This document shows, one piece after another, positions 33,464 to 42,655 of a DNA stretch of 64,000 nt (its first letter is position 1; each line of letters opens with the position of its first letter). The stretch is from NCBI GenBank assembly GCA_026707225.1, contig JAPOXG010000001.1, positions 127,201 to 191,200 of the forward strand, given 5' to 3'. A program made the position numbers and the translations under genes. The notes under the pieces are model-generated. The model was not told the DNA's origin. It did not search any database and saw only the letters and a list, made by a program, of their open reading frames with translations. The stretch is from Chloroflexota bacterium (GTDB taxonomy: Bacteria; Chloroflexota; Anaerolineae; Aggregatilineales; Phototrophicaceae).

Positions 33464-34609
33464 ATGTTGAGGAAACTGATTTACATGCTGTTCATTTTGT
33501 CGCTGCTGCTCGGCACGTCGCTCGTGTCGATTGGGCAAGACAGCGCAATGGTGGAGTTCGAAATCACGCAAGAGATGGTTGATGCCTCGCCGTACTTGCA
33601 AAGTGTAATTCCGCGTCTGAATCAAGAGTATGACACTAGCGAGTTTGCCAAGGATCCGCCATACCGTATTGCTTTGGCGGCACAAGGCACGAGCAACGCC
33701 TGGTCGGCGCTGTTTGACGCGCACGCTTACTGGTATGTGGAGCACCTGGGTGAGGATGTCGTCTCGGAATTCTTGTACGGCGATGCGCAGGCCAGCGCCG
33801 ATATTCAAGTGCCGCAGGTAGAGGATCTGTTGGCGCAGGAACCGGACGCGCTGATTCTGGTGCCGATGGGCGCGGCCGCTTTGTCGGCGCCGGTTGAGCG
33901 GGCGATGATGCAGGGCGTTCCCGTTGTGCTTTGCGCCAGCGCGGTAGAGACGGACAACTTCGTCACCGAGGTCGGGACCAATCTCTATGCTATCGGGGCG
34001 ACGTTGGCGCAGTGGCTGATTGACACAGTTGGGGAAGATGGCGATTTCCTGATGATGACTGGCATCCCGGGCACCTCCACGTCCGACATCATGGAAGAAG
34101 GCGCCCTGGCGGTATTTGATTCCTACGGCATTGAGTTGCTCGACAAACAGGCTGGATTCTGGTCTCCGGCCGAAGGCAAGAAGATCATGGAGACCTGGCT
34201 GGCGCAGCACGGCGACGAGATCGATGGCATCTGGTCGGGCGGCGCGCAGATGGTGCAGGGCATGATCAGCGCCTATGAAGATGCCGAAATGTCGATTCCG
34301 CCGATCGCGGGCGGGGAGATGCAGAATGGCTTTTTGCGCTCGGCGATTGAACACGGCTTCGAGTTCTATGCCTGGATGTACCCGAACGCGATGATCACGA
34401 TCTGCCTCGACGCCGTCATTCAGATTCTGCAGGGCGAGCCCATCCCGCGCTTCATCGATTTCGTAGATACGATGCCCGAAGCCCGTCCCTTCACCGATGC
34501 CGAGGCTGAGGACTATTATCGACCGAGATGGAGCGACGATGTGCACGGTCCGGTCACCATGCCGGATGAGAAACTGGCGGAGCTCGGCTTCCTGGTTGAA
34601 GAAGAGTAG
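33464..34609 (+). CDS. Sugar ABC transporter substrate-binding protein (periplasmic-binding family 1/4 type)
   Basis: A 381-residue secreted binding protein for a sugar or related polyol. A signal peptide at about 1-24 (LIYMLFILSLLLGTSLVS) is followed by PYRIALAAQGTSNAWSALFD, the usual first strand, and by ALILVPMGAAALSAPVERA, GVPVVLCAS and DGIWSGGAQM. There is no lipobox. The start follows GGGAGGAAAT. The gene is followed by a C-rich hairpin repeat before the ATPase gene. Confidence 0.9.
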   Translation: MLRKLIYMLFILSLLLGTSLVSIGQDSAMVEFEITQEMVDASPYLQSVIPRLNQEYDTSEFAKDPPYRIALAAQGTSNAWSALFDAHAYWYVEHLGEDVVSEFLYGDAQASADIQVPQVEDLLAQEPDALILVPMGAAALSAPVERAMMQGVPVVLCASAVETDNFVTEVGTNLYAIGATLAQWLIDTVGEDGDFLMMTGIPGTSTSDIMEEGALAVFDSYGIELLDKQAGFWSPAEGKKIMETWLAQHGDEIDGIWSGGAQMVQGMISAYEDAEMSIPPIAGGEMQNGFLRSAIEHGFEFYAWMYPNAMITICLDAVIQILQGEPIPRFIDFVDTMPEARPFTDAEAEDYYRPRWSDDVHGPVTMPDEKLAELGFLVEEE

Positions 34610-34617
34610 GGGCTAGC

Positions 34618-34754
34618 AACCCCACCCCCCGACCCCCTCCCCGAAGAATCAGGGAGGGGGAGCCTAGGCCATCGGAACTCGCCAAAAGAGTACCCTTCCC
34701 TAAGTTAATTGTCTTTTGGACATAGATCTTCGGGAAGGGCTGGGGATGGGGGCG
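34618..34754. repeat. C-rich/G-rich hairpin repeat after the sugar-binding-protein gene
   Basis: CCCCCTCCC (34633-34641) pairs with GGGAGGGGG (34652-34660) around a 10-base loop; the element ends GGGAAGGGCTGGGGATGGGG, the same ending as the copy at 15402-15509. It separates the binding-protein gene from the rest of its operon. Confidence 0.7.
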
Positions 34755-34766
34755 CGTCACAAGAGC

Positions 34767-36278
34767 ATGAGCGAATACATCCTGGAGATGCTCAATATAT
34801 CCAAGTCGTTTGCCGGCGTGCAAGCGCTGAAGGATGTCTCCATTCGCTGCCGGCCCGGTCGCGTATACGGGCTGGTGGGCGAGAATGGCGCTGGAAAGTC
34901 AACCCTGATGAAGATTCTGGCCGGCGCCTACCAGGCTGACGTCGGTGAGATCATTTACAAGGGACAGCGGCGCGAAGGCGCGTCGGCTGGCGACGTCATC
35001 GACAGCGGGATCAGCATCATCTACCAGGAATTGGCGCTGGTCCCGCGGATGTCTGTGGCTGAGAACATCTTCCTCGGGCGTGAGCCGCAGCGCGCGTTTG
35101 GCCTACTGGATTTGAAGTCGCTGCACGAACGCGCCGCCGAATTGACCGAGCGCCTCGGCATTGCTATGGACACGAGCCTGCCGGTCAGCGAGTTGACTGT
35201 CGCGCAGCGCCAACTGGTGGAGATCGCCAAAGCGCTGTCGCAGAATGCCGATTTGATCGTCATGGATGAGCCGTCGGCGATCCTGGCTGGCAGCGAATTG
35301 GATCAATTGTTTAGCATCATCGAGTCGCTGGTGGAGCAGGGCGTTACGATCATCTATATCTCGCACCGGCTGGACGAGGTCTTTCGCATCGCCGACGAGG
35401 TGACGGTGCTCAAAGACGGCGAGCTGGTCGACACCCGATCCATCGATCAATTGGACCGTCAGACGCTAGTCAGGCTGATGGTCGGTCGCCCGCTGGATGA
35501 GATCTTCCCGCGGACGGATCACGAGAAGGGCGAGTTGGTCTTGGTTGCCGAGGATGTGTCCACCGATACCATCCTCGAAGGCGCCAGCCTGGAGTTGTAC
35601 AAGGGGGAGATTCTTGGCATTGCCGGCATGGTCGGCTCGGGCCGGACGGAGCTGGCGCGCGCGCTCTTCGGCGCCGATCCCTTGACAAGCGGGACGATCA
35701 CGCTAACCGGCGACAAAGGCGCGAGCTGGAGCAACCCGGCGCAGGCGATTGAATCGGGCTTGGTGCTGGTGCCGGAAGACCGCAAGTCGCACGGACTGTT
35801 CACTTCTTTGTCGGTGCGCGTCAACATCACGCTGCCGATTCTCTCGAGGATTACGCGATTCGGCGTCTTGCAGAGCCAGGCGGAGGATGAGGTAGTCGAG
35901 GAGGCGAAGCATCGCTTGTCAATTGTGATGGCTTCGGCTGACCAGGAAGCGCAATACCTCAGCGGCGGCAATCAACAGAAGGTGGTGCTGGCGAAGTGGC
36001 TGGAGACGCATCCGGCCATTGTCATCTTGGATGAGCCGACGCGCGGCGTTGATGTCGGCGCGAAGTTCGAGATTTACAAGCTGATGCGCCAGTTGAATGA
36101 TCGCGGCATCGCCATTGTGATGATCTCGTCGGAGCTGCCCGAAGTGATCGGCATGAGCGATCGCATTCTGGTCATGAACGATGGCCGCATCGTTGGCGAA
36201 GTCGCCCAGGAGGAAGCGACCGAGGCCGGCATCATTGAGCTCGCCACGATGGCGGGCGCCAAGGCGAAAGTTTCATGA
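34767..36278 (+). CDS. Sugar ABC transporter ATP-binding protein, RbsA/MglA-type (two ABC domains)
   Basis: A 503-residue double-ATPase that drives the ribose-type importer. Domain 1 has Walker A GENGAGKST near 38, Q-loop IIYQELALVP and Walker B IVMDEPSAIL; domain 2 has the degenerate nucleotide loop GMVGSGRTE usual for this family, LSGGNQQKVVLAKWL and VILDEPTRGVDVG. Start taken at the ATG 34767 (MSEYILEML); a TTG at 34716 would add 17 residues encoded by the hairpin repeat and is unlikely. It overlaps the following permease gene as ATGA. Confidence 0.92.
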   Translation: MSEYILEMLNISKSFAGVQALKDVSIRCRPGRVYGLVGENGAGKSTLMKILAGAYQADVGEIIYKGQRREGASAGDVIDSGISIIYQELALVPRMSVAENIFLGREPQRAFGLLDLKSLHERAAELTERLGIAMDTSLPVSELTVAQRQLVEIAKALSQNADLIVMDEPSAILAGSELDQLFSIIESLVEQGVTIIYISHRLDEVFRIADEVTVLKDGELVDTRSIDQLDRQTLVRLMVGRPLDEIFPRTDHEKGELVLVAEDVSTDTILEGASLELYKGEILGIAGMVGSGRTELARALFGADPLTSGTITLTGDKGASWSNPAQAIESGLVLVPEDRKSHGLFTSLSVRVNITLPILSRITRFGVLQSQAEDEVVEEAKHRLSIVMASADQEAQYLSGGNQQKVVLAKWLETHPAIVILDEPTRGVDVGAKFEIYKLMRQLNDRGIAIVMISSELPEVIGMSDRILVMNDGRIVGEVAQEEATEAGIIELATMAGAKAKVS

Positions 36279-37249
36279 AGGTTTCGACGCCGCTTTTTGC
36301 TGGCTTGACTGATTCCCAACGGCTGTTTCTGCGCCGCTACGGTCCAATCTTCGCCGTCTACGGATTTATCGTTGTCTTGATCATCATTGGCGCTACGCAG
36401 TCAGAGCGTTTTCTGACCGTGCGCAACTTGACCAATGTCGCTCGCCAAGCGGCATTTTTAGGCATAGTCGCCTTGGGCCAGATGCTGGTCATCTTAACCG
36501 CCGGCATTGACCTCTCGGTCGGTTCGCTGGTGAAGCTGTCAATTCTGGTTTCGGCGATCGTGATGAATGGCGAAGTGGGCAATCAAGGCGCGGCGATCGC
36601 GGCGACGCTGGGGCTGGGATTGTTAGTCGGTTTGATTCATGGCTTCCTGGTCAATGAGGTCAAGATCGCGCCCTTTATTGTGACCCTGGCTTCGCTGGGC
36701 ATCTTGCGCGGCGTCAGCCTCAGCATTTCAACATCGCCTGTGGGCTCGGCGAGCCGGCCCTTCATCATGTTTTATGTGCAAAAGATCGGTCCCATTCCCG
36801 TGATTGCGCTCATGTTTGTCGCGCTGCTCATCTTGACGGCGCTGTTATTGCGATACACCGTCTTCGGCAAGTATCTTTATGCCATCGGCGGCAACGTGGA
36901 AGTGGCGCATCTCTCGGGCGTGCCGGTCAAACTGACGCGCTACGGCGTATACGTGATTTGCAGCATCAGCGCGTCGATTACCGGCCTGCTCTGGCTGTCG
37001 CGGATGGGCGTCGGCGATCCCGCCATCGGCGATGGCATCGAACTGCAGACGATCACGGCGGTCATCATCGGCGGCACCAGTTTGTTTGGCGGCCGCGGCA
37101 CCGTGGTCGGGACGCTCGGCGGCGTCTTACTGCTCGGCATCACGGCCAATCTGCTGGTGATGCTGGGCGTCAATCAGTTCATTCAAGGTCTCATTCAAGG
37201 CATCATTATTGTGGCGGCGGTGGCGCTTTACAAACAGGAGGGAGATTAG
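36275..37249 (+). CDS. Sugar ABC transporter permease, RbsC-type (2)
   Basis: A 324-residue membrane permease paralogous to 32376, with GQMLVILTAGIDLSVGS near 68-84 and AVIIGGTSLFGGRGT near 260. Its ATG overlaps the stop of the ATPase gene. Two distinct permeases in one operon suggest a heterodimeric channel rather than the RbsC homodimer. Confidence 0.92.
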   Translation: MKVSTPLFAGLTDSQRLFLRRYGPIFAVYGFIVVLIIIGATQSERFLTVRNLTNVARQAAFLGIVALGQMLVILTAGIDLSVGSLVKLSILVSAIVMNGEVGNQGAAIAATLGLGLLVGLIHGFLVNEVKIAPFIVTLASLGILRGVSLSISTSPVGSASRPFIMFYVQKIGPIPVIALMFVALLILTALLLRYTVFGKYLYAIGGNVEVAHLSGVPVKLTRYGVYVICSISASITGLLWLSRMGVGDPAIGDGIELQTITAVIIGGTSLFGGRGTVVGTLGGVLLLGITANLLVMLGVNQFIQGLIQGIIIVAAVALYKQEGD

Positions 37250-37253
37250 CTAT

Positions 37254-38411
37254 ATGACGATTCGCGCCGGGCGTCCGGCTGTACGCGCGCTGCAGCCGAG
37301 CCTGATTCGCAAGCTGGCTAACGCCGGCATCGGACGGACCGACATCATACCCCTCTGGTTTGGCGAGCCGGACAAACCAACGCCCGAATTCATTCGCCAA
37401 GCGGCCAAAGACGCCATTGACGAAGGGCAGACATATTATCAGCCGAGCCGCGGCATCGTCGAATTGCGCAGCGCGCTGGCGGACTACACAAATCATCTGT
37501 ACAAAGCCAGCTTCACGCCGGACAACATCGTCGTGACACCCTCTGGCATGACGGCGGTATCCCTTGCGCTGCAGTGCATCGTCGCGGATGGCGCGGCCGT
37601 GGTGATTCCTTCGCCTGTCTGGCCCAATTTGGCTGGCGCTTCCGAGATTCTTGGCGCCGAGGTCATTCGCGTATCCATTCGCCCGCACGATGGCCTGTGG
37701 TCGCTCGATCTTGACGAGCTCTTCGCCGCTTGCCCAGACCATACCGGCGCGCTAGCGGTCAACTCGCCGAATAACCCGACTGGCTGGATGCTGGAGGATG
37801 ATGAGCAGCAACGGATCCTCGATTTCTGCCGCGAGCGCGATATCTGGCTGATCGCCGACGAGGTCTACAATCGCATCGTCTACGATCGCGATCATGCGCC
37901 GAGCTTCCTGGACAAGGTGAACGAAGACGACAAATACATGATCGTCAACAGTTTCTCCAAGTCCTGGGCGATGACGGGCTGGCGCCTTGGCTGGCTGACG
38001 GCGCCCGCGCCGCTGATCGAGACCTTGGGAACGGTAAGCGAATTTAATTTCTCCTGCGTTTTCGCCCCGGTGCAGGTCGCCGGCATCGCCGCTTTGCAAG
38101 GTGGTGAAGCCTTCATCCGCGCGTCGGCGGCGCGCTACCAGGCGGCGCTGGAGGCGGTCAAGCGCGCTTTCGGCGAATTGCCGCGTGTGACCTTCCCCGT
38201 TCCGCAGGCGGCCTTCTATGCCTTCTTCGCCGTCGATGGCGTGTCCGACAGTTACGCCTTCGCCGAGCAGATTCTGCGGCAGTGCGGCGTCGGCTTGGCG
38301 CCGGGCGCGGCATTTGGCCCACAGGGCGAAGGTTATCTGCGGCTTTGCTTCGCCTCCGAAGTGTCCTTGCTGGAGCGAGCGCTCGACCAGATGAGGCCGC
38401 TTCTGGTATAG
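37254..38411 (+). CDS. Class I/II pyridoxal-phosphate aminotransferase
   Basis: A 385-residue fold-type I PLP enzyme that transfers an amino group between an amino acid and a 2-oxo acid. Motifs are NSPNNPTGWML near 170, the conserved DEVYNRIVYD near 205, and the Schiff-base lysine in NSFSKSWAMTGWRLGW near 235. The start is the ATG at 37254, four bases after the permease stop and downstream of GGAGGGAG. Its place at the end of a sugar importer operon suggests catabolism or use of an amino sugar or amino acid; the substrate is unknown. Confidence 0.9.
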   Translation: MTIRAGRPAVRALQPSLIRKLANAGIGRTDIIPLWFGEPDKPTPEFIRQAAKDAIDEGQTYYQPSRGIVELRSALADYTNHLYKASFTPDNIVVTPSGMTAVSLALQCIVADGAAVVIPSPVWPNLAGASEILGAEVIRVSIRPHDGLWSLDLDELFAACPDHTGALAVNSPNNPTGWMLEDDEQQRILDFCRERDIWLIADEVYNRIVYDRDHAPSFLDKVNEDDKYMIVNSFSKSWAMTGWRLGWLTAPAPLIETLGTVSEFNFSCVFAPVQVAGIAALQGGEAFIRASAARYQAALEAVKRAFGELPRVTFPVPQAAFYAFFAVDGVSDSYAFAEQILRQCGVGLAPGAAFGPQGEGYLRLCFASEVSLLERALDQMRPLLV

Positions 38412-38552
38412 CTGCGGGGCTTGCAATCTATCCACCATAGGGCGACTCGCGACGCACCGGCAGCTGCTCTGCGATCCTGAGACATTTTAAGACTGATGCG
38501 ATAAAATGTGCCGAGCTTGCGGCGGAGACTTGATTCGGGGAGACCATTCATC

Positions 38553-39338
38553 ATGAGAAAAAGCAAGGTGCTGGCGAAGTGGCGGGCGGGCGAGTTCGCG
38601 CGCTTCTGTTCAATGGGACATGTGCTGCCCTTCTACATTCGCTACGCGGCGCATTATCGCTATGACGGCATTTGGCTCGACCTGGAGCATCGCAACTTCG
38701 ACATCCGCGAGGTGCAGCATCTGCTGGCGCTCTGTCAACATTACGATATCGACTGTTTGGTCCGGCCGCCGACGACGCAGCGAACCCGGCTGTATCGCTA
38801 CTTGGAAGATGGCGCGGCCGGTCTGATGGTCCCCTTCGTCTCGGACGCGAATACGGCTCGCGACATCGTGATGGCGGCCAAGTACCCGCCGGTGGGCAAT
38901 CGCGGGCTGGATGGGGCAGGGCTCGACGCCGACTTTGGCTTGGAGAGCTGGCGGTCCGGCAGCACATACATCGCGGATGCGAATCGCGAGACCTTCATCG
39001 TCGCCCAGATCGAAACGCCGGAAGCGGTCGCCAATGCCGATGAGATCGCCGCGGTCGAAGGCATTGACGCGCTTTTTGTTGGTCCCGCCGATTTGGGGCT
39101 GCGCCTGACGACCTATCCCGAATTCGGCATGAGCGTGGATGATGCGGTCGCGCGGGTGGCGGCGGCGGCGAAGCTGCGCGGCAAAGTCTGGGCGCGGACC
39201 GCTTCCTCCATTGAAGAGGTCGACCGTTACCGGCGTCAAGGCGCGCTCATGGCGCCCCACGGGAGCGACTTTGCCTTGTGTGATGTGCTGCGGGAAGCCA
39301 GCGAAGAAATGGACAGAATGCTCGCCGGGACTTTGTAA
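38553..39338 (+). CDS. HpcH/HpaI-type aldolase
   Basis: A 261-residue class II, metal-dependent aldolase of the HpcH/HpaI family, which cleaves 2-keto-3-deoxy acids to pyruvate and an aldehyde. The His in IWLDLEHRNFD, the Arg in LVRPP, the metal ligand Glu in AQIETPEA and Asp in FVGPADLG are in place. Start is the ATG at 38553 after GGGGAG. It could work downstream of a deoxy-sugar pathway such as rhamnose breakdown, or on the product of the aminotransferase upstream. It is convergent with the dipeptidase gene. Confidence 0.88.
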   Translation: MRKSKVLAKWRAGEFARFCSMGHVLPFYIRYAAHYRYDGIWLDLEHRNFDIREVQHLLALCQHYDIDCLVRPPTTQRTRLYRYLEDGAAGLMVPFVSDANTARDIVMAAKYPPVGNRGLDGAGLDADFGLESWRSGSTYIADANRETFIVAQIETPEAVANADEIAAVEGIDALFVGPADLGLRLTTYPEFGMSVDDAVARVAAAAKLRGKVWARTASSIEEVDRYRRQGALMAPHGSDFALCDVLREASEEMDRMLAGTL

Positions 39339-39351
39339 CAGAGCTAGCGGC

Positions 39352-40428
39352 TTAATCTCCCCACGCGGCGTAGAGCAGGCGCAGCCAGTTGCCGCGCATG
39401 ATATTGGCGATGTCGTCTTCTGTATAGCCGCGCGCCGAGAGCTTGCCAGGCAATTGCTGCAAGTCGGCGATGGTATCGAGATCACTGGGAGATTGCTCGC
39501 GCCCGAATCCACCGTCGAGATCGGAGCCGATAGCGGCGTGGCGGCTGTTCCCGGCTAACTGACACACGTGGTCGATGTGGTCAATCACCGTATCGATGAA
39601 CAGGCCTTTGTTGCTGCCGCCGCGGAGGAAGCCGGGTTGCAGCATCCAGATGTCGAAGGCGGCGCCGATGACGCCATCGCGCTCGATGATGAGCTGCAGT
39701 TGCTCGTCGCTGAATTGCCGCTGGTGGGGCACGAGGGCGCGACAATTGCTGTGGCTGGCCAGCACCGGACCGTCGTAAATCTTGACGGCTTCCCAGAACG
39801 CTTCATCGCTGAGGTGCGTCAAATCAAGCAGCAAACCCAGGCGCGTCATTTCCCGCAAAAGCGGTTCGCCCAGATTGGTCAATCCAAGTTCGACGCCGGT
39901 GCCGCCGGCGTATCGTCCGGGACCGTAGTGCGCGGGACCGAGCAAGCGCAAGCCGGCCTGCTGCCAATCCGCCAGTTGCGCCGGATCACGGATGGGGTCG
40001 GCGCTTTCCATGCTGAGCACAAAGCCCAGCGGGGGCGTTGCTGCTGGCTCGGCGCCAGCGGCTTCCCAGTTTTCCCACTCCTCGATATGCGCGCGCAAAG
40101 CTGAGCCATCTGCAAGAATGCGCGCCTGGCAATCCATTTCCAGCGCGCGATAATAAGCCAACTGCCCCATGGCGACGCCGTAGGCTTGCGCTTGCGAGCC
40201 GTAATCGAGGTATTCACGTTTATGTCCCGTTGAACGCGCCAGCATGGTGACGAAGCTGAGGGCGATGCGCCCGCGCCTCATGTCAGGCAGGGAGACCGTG
40301 TTCTGCGCCCATCCCTTGCCGGTGACGCCGACCTCGGTCGCGCGGATCGTATAGGCGGATTCCATGAGATTGCGATTCCACTGCAGGGCGGACCAGGCGA
40401 GGTCCAAGTGCGCGTCGATGATGAGCAT
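39352..40428 (-). CDS. Membrane-dipeptidase-like (M19) metallopeptidase
   Basis: A 358-residue zinc dipeptidase of the M19 (renal dipeptidase) family, cytoplasmic since no signal peptide is seen. Metal-site residues are in DAHLDLAW (residues 5-12), the bridging Glu in LSMESADPI, DLTHLSDEAFW, ASHSNCRAL and GSDLDGGFG. M19 enzymes accept L,D- and L,L-dipeptides. It is the last gene of a pdxS / D-threonine-aldolase-like / dipeptidase operon, 33 bases after the second gene. Confidence 0.92.
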   Translation of the reverse strand: MLIIDAHLDLAWSALQWNRNLMESAYTIRATEVGVTGKGWAQNTVSLPDMRRGRIALSFVTMLARSTGHKREYLDYGSQAQAYGVAMGQLAYYRALEMDCQARILADGSALRAHIEEWENWEAAGAEPAATPPLGFVLSMESADPIRDPAQLADWQQAGLRLLGPAHYGPGRYAGGTGVELGLTNLGEPLLREMTRLGLLLDLTHLSDEAFWEAVKIYDGPVLASHSNCRALVPHQRQFSDEQLQLIIERDGVIGAAFDIWMLQPGFLRGGSNKGLFIDTVIDHIDHVCQLAGNSRHAAIGSDLDGGFGREQSPSDLDTIADLQQLPGKLSARGYTEDDIANIMRGNWLRLLYAAWGD

Positions 40429-40461
40429 TGGAGCGTCCTTTTGTGCGCCAGGCCAGCGCGT

Positions 40462-41514
40462 TTACCAAACCATGCCGCGGGCCGCCACATCCCAGATTTC
40501 TTCTATCGCATCGCCGCGCAGGCCGTAAAGTTGATTGTGCAAGTTCGTGACCACGCAGGTATGCACCGGAACGACGTGCAGGGCGTCGCCGACTTGCGGC
40601 AGCGCATCGCAGTCGCTGAAATCGACATAGCCGTGTTCTTCGTTGACCTTGTAGAGTTTCGCCGCCGGGTGCTCTTCGATGTAGCCATAATTGCTGTCAA
40701 CCGTTTCTGAATGCAATGCTTTGCTGCCGCCATCGAGGATGACGCGCGTCGCTTCGTTGGCGCTGACCACCGTGGTGCGGACGCGCATGGCGCAATTGTC
40801 GAAGCTGGTGTAGCGGCTATTGACGCTGCCCCAATCCCAAAAGAGAAAGGTGCCGACGCGCATTTCAGTCAATTCGGGTATGAGATGAGCTTCTCGGATG
40901 GCGCCGCTGCCGCCGCCGCTGACTGTTTTCACGTCGATGCGGGCATCGGCTAACAAAGCGAGCGTTTCTTGCAGTCGTGGCCGAATCGCCGCGTCAGAGG
41001 GATAGATCATCAGGCCGGCAAAGCGCAAATTTTCCGATGTTGCAATATGCCGCGCCAACTCCAGCGCCGCTTGCGATGTGGTACCGGTGCGATTGTTGAG
41101 GGAGACGAGCTCCACCAACATGCCGATGGACGCGCCCGCTTCCTCAACGGCTTCGGCGATGCCATCGACCACCGCCTGACTGTCGACGGCGACGGTTATA
41201 TCCGCGCGCTGCGCCAAAGCCGCCAGTCGTCTGGTCTTGCGTTCGCCTACGATATTGTATGGGATTTGAATATCGCGGAAGCCGGCGTCGACGAAGACTT
41301 CCGCTTCGCTGACCTTCTGGCAGGCGATGCCGACGGCGCCGGCCTCGATTTGGCGGCGGGCGATATCAGGAATTTTGTGCGTCTTAATATGCGGGCGGAA
41401 GTCGATGCCCAGCTCATCGCAGCGAGCCTGCATGGATGTGATATTGCGCTCCATCTTGTCCAGGTCGATGAGGACGCTCGGTGTTTCCAAGTCGCTGACG
41501 CGCGTAATCGCCAC
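40462..41514 (-). CDS. D-threonine aldolase / D-serine dehydratase-like PLP enzyme
   Basis: A 350-residue fold-type III (alanine-racemase-like) PLP protein. The Schiff-base lysine is in FRPHIKTHK near residue 45; metal binding typical of the family is in VPVHTCVVTNLHN near 320-332 (His, Cys). Members cleave D-3-hydroxy-amino acids to glycine and an aldehyde or dehydrate D-serine. It lies between pdxS and the dipeptidase on the same strand, which suggests breakdown of D-amino-acid-containing peptides. Confidence 0.88.
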   Translation of the reverse strand: MAITRVSDLETPSVLIDLDKMERNITSMQARCDELGIDFRPHIKTHKIPDIARRQIEAGAVGIACQKVSEAEVFVDAGFRDIQIPYNIVGERKTRRLAALAQRADITVAVDSQAVVDGIAEAVEEAGASIGMLVELVSLNNRTGTTSQAALELARHIATSENLRFAGLMIYPSDAAIRPRLQETLALLADARIDVKTVSGGGSGAIREAHLIPELTEMRVGTFLFWDWGSVNSRYTSFDNCAMRVRTTVVSANEATRVILDGGSKALHSETVDSNYGYIEEHPAAKLYKVNEEHGYVDFSDCDALPQVGDALHVVPVHTCVVTNLHNQLYGLRGDAIEEIWDVAARGMVW

Positions 41515-41574
41515 GATGTATAGCCCTTTCGGTAAACGGGTTGCGGTTGTGTTGGGGCAAGAGGACGGCCTGCG

Positions 41575-42480
41575 CTACCAGCCGCGCTTGCCCAGGATGA
41601 CCTCGTCCGGCGTCACATTGATGCCGACCATCGCCTCGCCCAGGTTGCGGCTGACGTCAGCCAGAATATTTGCGTCGCTGAAGTGCGTCACCGCTTTGAC
41701 GATAGCGCGGGCGCGTTTCTCTGGTTCCCCGCTCTTGAAAATGCCGCTGCCGACGAAGACGCCATCGACGCCGAGCTGCATCATTAAGGCAGCATCCGCC
41801 GGTGTGGCGACGCCGCCCGCGGCGAAGTTCACCACTGGCAGGCGCCCAAGCTCCGCCGTCTCCTTCACCAAGTGAAAAGGCGCGCGGATTTCCTTAGCGC
41901 AGGTATACATCTCGTCTTCGTCCATGCAGCTGATGCGGCGAATATCACCGTTGACGGAGCGCGCGTGGCGGACCGCTTCGACCACGTCGCCGGTGCCCGC
42001 TTCGCCTTTGGTGCGCATCATGGCGGCGCCTTCGTTGATCCGCCGCAGCGCTTCGCCGAGATTGCGGCAGCCACAGACGAAGGGCACGGAGAACTTCCAC
42101 TTGTTGATGTGGTGCTCTTCGTCAGCGGGCGTCAGGACTTCGCTTTCGTCGATATAGTCGACGCCCATCGCTTCGAGGATTTGCGCTTCGACGAAGTGGC
42201 CGATACGCGCTTTGGCCATCACCGGGATGGATACGGCGTCGATGATGCCGTCGATCATATCGGGAGCACTCATACGGGCGACGCCGCCATGCGCGCGAAT
42301 GTCTGCTGGCACGCGCTCGAGCGCCATAACGGCAACCGCGCCGGCATCTTCGGCGATCCGCGCCTGTTCCGGCGTGACCACATCCATAATCACGCCGCCC
42401 TTGAGCATTTGCGCCAAACCCCGTTTGACCACCTCGCTGCCTTTTTCATTTGAATTTTGCTGATGACCATTCGTCGCCAT
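41575..42480 (-). CDS. pdxS: Pyridoxal 5'-phosphate synthase, PdxS subunit
   Basis: A 301-residue PdxS/SNZ subunit, which builds PLP from ribose 5-phosphate, glyceraldehyde 3-phosphate and ammonia. Typical stretches are [51 protein letters not shown] and [14 protein letters not shown], with both catalytic lysines. PdxT, the glutaminase partner, is not in the window. It heads the operon with two genes of amino-acid catabolism, one of them PLP-dependent. Confidence 0.97.
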   Translation of the reverse strand: MATNGHQQNSNEKGSEVVKRGLAQMLKGGVIMDVVTPEQARIAEDAGAVAVMALERVPADIRAHGGVARMSAPDMIDGIIDAVSIPVMAKARIGHFVEAQILEAMGVDYIDESEVLTPADEEHHINKWKFSVPFVCGCRNLGEALRRINEGAAMMRTKGEAGTGDVVEAVRHARSVNGDIRRISCMDEDEMYTCAKEIRAPFHLVKETAELGRLPVVNFAAGGVATPADAALMMQLGVDGVFVGSGIFKSGEPEKRARAIVKAVTHFSDANILADVSRNLGEAMVGINVTPDEVILGKRGW

Positions 42481-42598
42481 GACGTGACCTCGTTTCTTGG
42501 TGAATTCTGCTGCCGCTTATCCTAGAGCAAGCCGCGCAAATACTGTATGTCCAATGCAGTCCATTGATGCCGCCGGCTGCGCGTCCGCGCCAGAGTGG

Positions 42599-42628
42599 TT
42601 GACCGGCGATGGCCGCGGACGATACACT
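42599..42628 (+). promoter_or_regulatory. Sigma-70-type promoter for GNAT gene 42656
   Basis: TTGACC (42599-42604), 18-bp spacer, TACACT (42623-42628). The leader would be about 22 bases, with GGGAG at 42642-42646. The region between this gene and divergent pdxS must also hold the pdxS promoter, which I could not place. Confidence 0.6.
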
Positions 42629-42655
42629 AGGGATGATAGTCGGGAGCGCCGGCTG

